From: Odiellus spinosus
Lineage: Eukaryota > Arthropoda > Arachnida > Opiliones > Phalangiidae
Direction: 5' to 3'
Length of the DNA: 64,000 bases
Assembly: GCA_963920705.1 (NCBI GenBank)
Contig: OY987233.1
Coordinates: 6,438,001-6,502,000 of the forward strand
This document shows, one piece after another, positions 56,939-64,000 of this stretch (position 1 is its first letter; every line of letters begins with the position of its first letter). A model generated the notes under the pieces. It worked only from the letters and a program-made list of their open reading frames with translations, was not told the DNA's origin and searched no databases. The translations under genes were made by a program, and so were the position numbers.

Positions 56939-57641
56939 GCTACGGCCACGCCGCAACGAATGTCAAACCTACACCCCACCCTTGGGGGTGGTGTAGCTAA
57001 AAACAGTAAAAGTGCGAAAGGTTTCCTGACTTCTTTCCACCCGTGAATATATTGTTACCACCCTATATTCAAAAGATTGATGTTTTTGACCTCTGGCTAA
57101 GATATTGTTTGGTTCATAGCAAGCTTAGAATTCAGTACGTAAAGTATAAAAGGTTTATTTACTTAATGTTCTTTAGACGTGAACTACTTTTGAAGGTAGT
57201 ATGAAGAAGATAACGATAATTTTTCTATTCGAAGATAAGAAACTTATAACAAGCTAAAGGTCTTTTGATTAGTCGGAGGTTCTCCTTTAATTTCATATCA
57301 AAATTAGATTTTTTGTACAATTTAGAGATACATTCTGAATGTTTTACAACGCGACTAGTCCTTAGTTATTATCAATACTTGTGGGATCTATGAGGAATAT
57401 TTAAAATTACTTCTTGCACAGATCTTTCAATTCATGTGTCGGGGTATTTCAACATGTTTTTGGGTCTCGATATGTCAAGTTGTTTCATTATAACTTTATT
57501 ATCCAAGCATGAATTATCGGTTTGTCCCAATTTCGACCCCTAATCTACCCTTCAGATTGGGTGAAGTAGGACTTCAATGTTTTGGGAGAACCGAGGGGCC
57601 AGGACGTCACTCTTGATTTCTTGTTCACACGACTTCACGCA
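56939..57641. other. spacer with a word shared with 61.1 kb
   Basis: 57262-57296 (TCTTTTGATTAGTCGGAGGT, TCTCCTTTAA) recurs at 61120-61154. It could be a T2-type end (TTAAAGGAGAACCTCC on the other strand). Nothing else was recognised. Confidence 0.45.
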
Positions 57642-57760
57642 AGTCCAGCTTTGGTAAAGCAAACAGTTCGAACTCTCGCTGAACTCAGAGTCCAGCTTTG
57701 GTAAAGCAAACAGTTCGAACTCTCGCTGAACTCAGAGTCCAGCTTTGGTAGTACAAAGAG
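57642..57760. repeat. 47-bp tandem repeat, about 2.5 units
   Basis: AGTCCAGCTTTGGTAAAGCA... begins at 57642, 57689 and 57736. The first two units are identical, so the duplication is recent. The minus-strand frame at 57635-57916 covers it and repeats its residues. Confidence 0.9.
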
Positions 57761-59941
57761 TTCAAAGATTTTGTACACCTGAGTTCTCAAGTGTCTGACC
57801 CCTCGGGGAGAACTGATAACCTTGTGAGATATAAGAATTGGGATGAAATGTGAACATACATTTGATACAAAGTCTCTAATGTATGGAAAACATTTGTCGT
57901 AACCAAACACGAGCACTCGTTGGCGAAATAAAGCATCCTTTAGGCATATTGGGAATAAAGTTGATGCTACAGAAACCTTTTCATTGACAAGAAATATAGG
58001 ATTTTATCACGCATAGAAAGAAAGAAAAAAGTAGAAGCCCCCGAGAAATATAAGAGTAAGGAAACTTTTGCTATTTTGGTTTCCATATCAGGATGCAACT
58101 AGGCCGTCTATTGATTTAGAAACAATATTATCTAAGGCTGTTAGGAAGATATACGTCGATATACGTATTGCCTAGCTTCAATTCATTTCTCTGCCTTCCA
58201 ATACAATGTCAGACTCATTGGATGGATTAGAAGTTCTGCACCATGCAGGGGTGTCTAGGGCCTGGCTTTTACTACAATATCTTTAGGGAGAAAATTCTGA
58301 TATACTTTTTTATTGAAGATCGGACCGCCTAGAGTTCCAGAACTTCAGTTGTAAATAACCCTTTTAGGGAAATGTTTGTTTGTTTGCGAAAAAAACAAAC
58401 TTTTTTATGTATTTTTTCCCAACATAATCTTCTTGGATGCGGCTGGCTACTTTAACACAAAGAGTTGGATTAATTAATGATGATTACGAGGAATAAAAAT
58501 TTATCTTTAAGCGAATTTTTTAAAGGGTTGAAATAAAATAAAGTTGATAGAAACTCTTTAAAGGACCAGGGAATTAAAAACAAAAACTTGAAACTATGGA
58601 TTATATCACAATTAAACCACGCTTCAAGTTTAGAACAAGGTATATTGGTATTTGGTTCTGAAAATTTTGTCGTCAGAGCTTTCGCCCGAGGAGAGAGGAA
58701 AAAAAATCCAAAAACTCTAAAACGGTCGAGATACGAAATTCGAAATTGCCCTCTCTAGCGGTTGAGATTGGAACTAATTAGTAGACGTGTACGTGGGTGA
58801 AAATGTATCGAAGGAAAACGACTCTCCCTTCTCTCTCTCTCTTTCGCGAAACGAAGGAGCGAGTCTCGCCCGGCCGTCGCGATTTCGAGGCTGATTTACT
58901 CTAGAAAGAATATACTGGGCCTGAGCGCCTTTCTGTACAAATTTCTGAATACTTAGGGTGAAACCATGAACTGAGAAAATCGGACTCACTTCATTGTCAA
59001 TCGCAGTATGTCGTCTTATACACTTGAAGGATGATTTACTTGTGATAAAAGAGATGAGGAGGAATCTAGTTCCAAATGGGGGAATAACACATGCTATACG
59101 TTTAGATATTTTTAATTACTATTACTAATTTAATTAATGTGTGCATTATCCTTCTAAACCAAACACAAAATAATTAGAATCTTATTAATCACTATTTGCT
59201 TTTGTTAAGCCTTTTAGTATTCTACTCCTTGTTTCAGATAAGTTCAGTGATCTCTAACTATTCATAGTAACTGTTCTGGTACTGTTTATGTCAGTCCAAA
59301 ACCAAATAGAAAAACTATAATTTGATCATATGACCTGATATTCAGTACATTATTGATTTATTTGAAATTTACGCAATTAATTTAAATCGAAGGTGTGATT
59401 TTTAAATTTCAAAAATCACAAAACTTCAGCTACAATATCTCAGATTCAAGTGTTTTATTAACGTGTGTTTTGGCACCTTTTAAGAATGTAATAATTTCTG
59501 TAACGGTATAGGTTTTGTACTAATTACTTTAGGAAAAAGATGGTAATTAATCAAAAAGCCTGTGGGATTTTTAGCTATTTTACATCTTGGACAGTGGGGT
59601 TGGAACGATCTCTAAATTGGGCCCCTTTTCGAAAGACCATGGCTCTCAAAGGAACAATATTTTTAACCCAGAGAAGCCTACTACACATTTTCGGTAATTT
59701 TTACTTACTTTTTTATTCAGAGTGGGCTAGAACGGGAAATAAATCTGTTTTTAATAACAAGAAACGAAAAAATAAAAAATAAAACTTCTTTCTTGTTTAA
59801 CTTTTGAAGATAAGTTGACAACGCTGTGTGAAACGATGCATTAAACACCCCTACTTAAATTACACTTTTTATTGTGCAGATATTAAAGTAGACACACAAT
59901 TCCTGACTCGATCCGGGCCTTGTTTAATTTATCTCGCGAAT
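57761..59941. other. 2.2 kb without recognised features
   Basis: A CT-rich and CpG-rich patch at 58825-58890 (CTCTCTCTCTTTCGCGAAAC, GCCCGGCCGTCGCG) could be promoter-like, but no transcript start or ORF supports it. The 80-residue frame at 59540-59782 has no known domain. Confidence 0.4.
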
Positions 59942-60388
59942 TTAAAGGGAAACTTGGAGCTAAAAATGGAACAGCTTTATAATTTATTTTCGGAATGCCT
60001 ATATAGCTCGGAATTCGTATAATTTTTATAAATTGGATAAAAATCTACTAAATTCTGATGTATATTATCTGTTTGGTTAAAAATAGACTATTTTTCATTC
60101 GAGTTAACTTATTCGAAGATAAAAAACATAATCCATATCCATTTTTATCCAAAAATGGCCTTATCTTAGAATATTATTCGCGTTATACGTTCGGATAAAA
60201 ACATTCAAAATTTATTTTCGTGATAAATAACGAATAAAAAGATGATTTAAAATCTTAGTTTCGTTGTTTTATTTACAATTTATCCGGAAATAAAATATCT
60301 GAAAATATACGAGTAACAGAAGATAATGGATATCCGATTCCGAGCTCTACAAAAGCTGTTTAATTTTTAGCTCCAAGTTTCCCTTTAA
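59942..60388. mobile_element. Fam2 T2-type MITE interrupted by Fam3
   Basis: TTAAAGGGAAACTTGGAGCT runs to about 60001. After the Fam3 insertion, CAAAAGCTGTTTAATTTTTA to AAGTTTCCCTTTAA closes the element. Much of the Fam2 interior is gone. Confidence 0.85.
60002..60349. mobile_element. Fam3 MITE, internally deleted, nested in Fam2
   Basis: TATAGCTCGGAATTCG to GATTCCGAGCTCTA, 348 bp against about 530 in other copies. The missing part is the middle. Confidence 0.85.
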
Positions 60389-61941
60389 ACTCTCATAATC
60401 TGCACATTAAAATTCATCAATTGAGAGAATTTAATTAAAATATTTTTCTCAAAATAAGGCTGTATTTAATATTGAACTTGTTAAGCATGGCGGTGAATTA
60501 TAAATTTAATTAACTTTTAATTTAAACCATGAAGTATCGTTCTCTCAAATGAGAAGTTAATTAAACCTAAAGGCTGGTTATTTAATTTTAGTTTAATCTC
60601 TATTAATTTCGGTCAGTAAACCGTGAATTATGCCTATAAGTAATTAAATATTAGATTATTATTAGGAAGCCACGGTGACTTAATCCTAAGCCTTAATAAT
60701 ATCGGTCCGTTGATGTGAAAGAAACAAAAAATTCATCCAGTATATTCACCTTTGCCCCTTTCCTTGTCTCATCTTCTGCAAGGTGAGAGCAACTTTCTTC
60801 TTGTTTACGGTCTATTAACCAACAAACAAAACCGTCGCTGGAAACATTTTCTATCTAACGTGAAAACTAGCCAACATTTTTTTTTTTTTTTTTTTTTTGT
60901 TACTTGACAATAAGGACTTTTTCTTCAAGGGATGTTATCACCTTGAATTTATTTACTATAACCTCAAAATGTATCACTTCATTCCATAAAAGTAAACAAC
61001 AGCTCTGTGGTATTCACTCTTTGAATCGCCCTAATCCTGTTCGTTCTTAATCATTTCACGGGCACATTCGCGCGTACAACAGCGCGTGTCGCGGGGGATT
61101 TTATGAAGCTAGAGGTGTAATGGAGTCTTTTGATTCGTCGGAGGTTCTCCTTTTAATTCAATGCCGAAATATGAATGCTTTCCTATTATATTTTTAATAA
61201 TAATGGAATAGTTAAAAAATCTTATTAAGTTATTTATATATTCATGTTGGTAAGTGAACTTTGAGGGGCTCGACTTAACATACAAAATCGTGAAACTATG
61301 CCTTTCAGGTTCCAATCCCTTTAATAGTTCTCCCGGGCAACTTTCTCTCCGTTTCTCTTTGCTTTGTTTTCTCCATTTAAGACATTTCCGCTTCGTTGTC
61401 TTCAATTACTTACATCCGAAATAGAGGCGAATAAAAATAACTCTCACTAGGCTTATCCGTAAATTTGTATTCAAAATATACAGGAAACTTTACGGAAAAG
61501 CATTCTTTTGACGCTTTTTAATTAAAGAAATTCGCTTTCTTAAAAGTATTTAAATATATCTGAAAGGATAGGATAATAGGCTTATTTTTATGAATGAATA
61601 TAGCCGCATTATCTTTTAATTAAAATGCGTTTAGTCTCCCCCGCTTTGATTCAAAACTAATTTCGAATGTTTAAGGAATAGGTCCCTAGTATTCTCACGA
61701 AAGTGTTCGCGAAATGAAAATACTAATGGTTAAATAAAAGAAACGTTTTCAATCAACGTTTTTCAAGTTTTTGCTTTCGCTTATTCAAGAGAAGTTCATA
61801 TCAAATTCTGTTAGATTTTAATATTTCTCTGTCTCTTGAAGCCTGTTATTGTGGGTTTAACGAAAAGCTTTTATGCAAAAGGTTTGATACAACGCAAAAG
61901 CTTCATTATTGGACAAAGAAATCTTAATTGAAAAACCGTCT
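60389..61941. other. no gene recognised; Fam4 fragment and T-run
   Basis: 60973-61003 (TATCACTTCATTCCATAAAA) is a Fam4 end fragment. 60878-60898 is a T21 run. 61120-61154 repeats the word at 57262. The minus-strand 98-residue frame at 61109-61405 overlaps that word and has no known domain. Confidence 0.45.
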
Positions 61942-62344
61942 TTAAAGGGATTATCTGCGTTTTTATCAGGGACGGAAATAAGCACAAGTCACTGGTCATT
62001 TGTCCGATAAATTTTCCAAATGTCCGATAACTTTTTATTTTTAAGAGGGGGGAGAGGTCCGATAAAAAAAAAGTACTTTTCTATATAGGAAATGTAGCAT
62101 TGTCCGGTAATTTTGTTAAATGTCCGATAACTTTTGAATTTTAAAGGGGGGTTACTGGACATTTGTCCAATAAAAAAAATTTCTTATTTCCGTCCCTGGT
62201 TTTTATAGCTCCTTTAAAGTCGCCTTCTTTTATTGCTTAGCAGACGAAGTTGAGCATAAGAAATTTGTACAGTCAAAGCTAGGCTGCGTGCTTCAAGTAA
62301 AATGATTTTAAATGCGCAAATTCGAGAGCAGATTGAGCCTTTAA
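61942..62344 (+). mobile_element. Fam11 T2-like MITE interrupted by a hAT-like MITE
   Basis: TTAAAGGGATTATCTGCG, insertion, then CTCCTTTAAAGTCGCCTTCT through TTGTACAGTCAAAGCTAGGC to GAGCCTTTAA. TTAA stands at both edges. Confidence 0.75.
61967..62199. mobile_element. hAT-like MITE with perfect 8-bp duplication
   Basis: Inverted ends CAGGGACGGAAATAAG and TTATTTCCGTCCCTG bound 233 bp. GTTTTTAT is duplicated exactly (61959-61966, 62200-62207). The interior holds several TGTCCGATAA words on both arms, like the subterminal transposase-binding repeats known from hAT elements. Confidence 0.9.
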
Positions 62345-62483
62345 GCGAACTGGTTTTTCCTTGGATTAATTAATAGCAAAAATAGATCTATTTTTGTTGA
62401 TAGTGCACTATTAACAATTTCGCGCCTAGACTTAATTTGTCGCGCATGCGCTGATTGCGCTCAGAGAAGGCAGTGACAGTAAC

Positions 62484-62793
62484 CATAGAGGGTAGATAGG
62501 GGAGGAGTGGAAACCGACAGCTTTGGCTCTGCATTTTGAGAGTTCTCGGATTTTGCCTTTCCAATTTTCCTCTCAACATCCTGTGTTTTACTATTGGCTG
62601 ATTTTGAAACCGTTACAACCAATTACAGCGCAGAAAAAATATCGTCTGCTTCACTGCTTGCATAGAGGGTAGCCCTCTATGATGACCGGGTGTTAAAAAA
62701 CGACGCGCGCATATACCGGATGTTCCGTGGAAAAAATGAAAAACGAGAACTCTTTAAGAGCCCCTTCCACTCCTCCCCTATCTACCCTCTATG
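62484..62793. mobile_element. Fam14 MITE with perfect 7-bp duplication
   Basis: Inverted ends of about 30 bases (CATAGAGGGTAGATAGGGGA and complement) bound 310 bp. CAGTAAC is duplicated exactly (62477-62483, 62794-62800). A third copy of the end word (GCATAGAGGGTAGCC) lies in the middle near 62660. Short frames overlapping it are not genes. Confidence 0.85.
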
Positions 62794-62800
62794 CAGTAAC

Positions 62801-64000
62801 TGGTTTTGACCCAGAATATTCTCACCTCAGTCACAATTCAAACGAAGCGCATTCTTCAACAATGGTGGGCTTTGAGGAAGCCAAATTAAAGGGCTACCCT
62901 TTAAACAGTTTAATCAAGTTTACCAGTATCCGCACCATCGCGTTTAGGAATTGAGCCTCCCTGCTTCAAAAGGGATTCAGGGAACTAGATGGGGGTAGCA
63001 TTGAGCTGAACTGAGCTGAACTGGTCTGAAAAGTCACAAAGTGAAAATGGCCGCCACACTCACCGTCTGCTACGATTTTTGCACAAAGTTCCGGGGCTAT
63101 TAACGAAGCGTCTTAACGGAATTTAATTGCGAAATTAATTACATTAATCAGGTAAACAGAATTTAATCCATAAATTAATGTAATCTGGATTCAACTGGCG
63201 TTTACTAAAAACGTACCAAGTGTGTCGAAGGCGCGCTTTAGGAGGGATATAGTCTCATAAACAGGACTACAAAAATCATAATACCCTTTTTGATTAATGG
63301 TAACTTTGACACGTAATTAAAATTTTATTGAATCGTTTTAATTCTAGCATTCTCTATCCTGAATAGTAAATTACAGCCAAAGTTGTAAAACAAGAGAAGA
63401 CTAAACCCATTCCCAATCATATTTCAAGACTACTACTAGTCCTTGACTGTTCCTGCTACATTACCAATTAAAGGACTCTAATTTTAATTTAAATCAAGTC
63501 AGAAGATATGGATTCTTTCTTCAACCAAGTTGCCATCTAGTTCTTTCGGAGCTACTAAGAAGTTAAAGGTAAATCCTCTTAAGTTTGTACAAATTTTCTC
63601 CACAAATGTAAGCTCGGTTACCTTGCCAGCCTGCTAGATCCCAGAGAGATTTATTTTGTTTTGGTGAATTTTGAACCATAGGGACTTTGTGTTTGTACAA
63701 ATTATAGTATTAACACTACCTTTTTCTCCCGTTTGTACCTAATTACCATTACCTTCTTTTCGGAAATAGATAGTTTCACTAAAGGGGGTAAATGAGCTCA
63801 AACTGAAGCGTAGATAAAGGCTAACAGTAAAATTTTGGAACTGTACTATTCTGAACTGCGTTAAACAAGCTCCTATCAACCCTGCAATGAATGGACAGCT
63901 GGGAAAGAGGAGTGAAATTTTATTTTGCTATTTATTATTTTCCCAAAGGATATTCACGTTGTCCAAATTATTATTAAGCGGCCTTATATATTAATCCCCA
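62801..64000. other. possible promoter-like patch, otherwise nothing
   Basis: Near 63041-63060, GTGAAAATGGCCGCCACACT resembles a YY1-type site or start-codon context, but the frame closes after 18 codons without a clear donor. The rest is AT-rich spacer. Confidence 0.3.

Noticed and set aside
57642-57740. tRNA B-box-like GTTCGAACTC in the 47-bp repeats
   Set aside because: No A-box at the proper distance and no cloverleaf.
63046-63102. ATGGCCGCC start of a first coding exon
   Set aside because: Frame closes after 18 codons with no consensus donor; kept only as a weak promoter-like note.

Overview
The window looks like a stretch of nuclear DNA from an invertebrate animal. It is AT-rich and sparse in genes, with one intact spliced gene, many palindromic non-autonomous transposons and many minisatellites. 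A 60-bp block of the five-base repeat CCTAA/TTAGG (28073-28132) is the arthropod-type telomere motif. This fits an arthropod, but an internal telomeric block is weak evidence for a phylum, so the placement is tentative.

The one gene I am sure of is a peptide G-protein-coupled receptor of the FMRFamide-receptor-like group at 49606-51210 (+). Its whole coding sequence lies in one exon. A 3' splice site stands 64 bases before the ATG. A likely noncoding leader exon (47636-47732) lies 1.8 kb upstream, and the intron between them is filled with a 20-bp minisatellite. The spliced leader carries several upstream ORFs, one of which ends on the receptor's own start codon. Two more exon candidates (19313-19450; 56431-56519 joined to 56645-56665) have good splice signals but no recognisable product.

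The rest is mostly repeats. I defined these families by comparing copies inside the window. Fam1 is a foldback of about 400-440 bp, with some 17 copies or pieces. Fam2 (about 360-420 bp), Fam10 and Fam11 share its TTAA target and AAAGG ends; all four look like T2/Kolobok-type MITEs. Fam3 has ends reading GAGCTCGGAAT and TA flanks. Fam4 (CAAAAGTC ends), Fam5 (CAAGAAT ends) and Fam14 (CATAGAGGG ends) all have 7-bp target duplications. Fam6 and Fam8 are unclassified. Fam12 has CAGGGTTGCC ends. A hAT-like MITE has CAGGGACGG ends and a perfect 8-bp duplication. No transposase or reverse transcriptase is encoded anywhere.

Layout: 0-11 kb holds Fam1/3/4/6 copies and two large minisatellites. From 11.8 to 15.6 kb lies a young LTR element without coding capacity, read on the minus strand. 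From 16 to 25 kb there is an (AT)n palindrome, a GC-rich foldback, a 178-bp satellite and 17- and 20-bp arrays. From 25 to 47 kb are MITEs, the telomere-like block and a tandem MITE pair. From 47 to 54 kb is the receptor gene flanked by minisatellites. From 54 to 64 kb are more MITEs, including two clear nested insertions, and a short array of 47-bp repeats.

The most unusual structures are the set of six small hairpins with a common stem inside the LTR element, the (AT)n cruciform, the telomeric block between mirrored minisatellites, and the upstream-ORF leader of the receptor.
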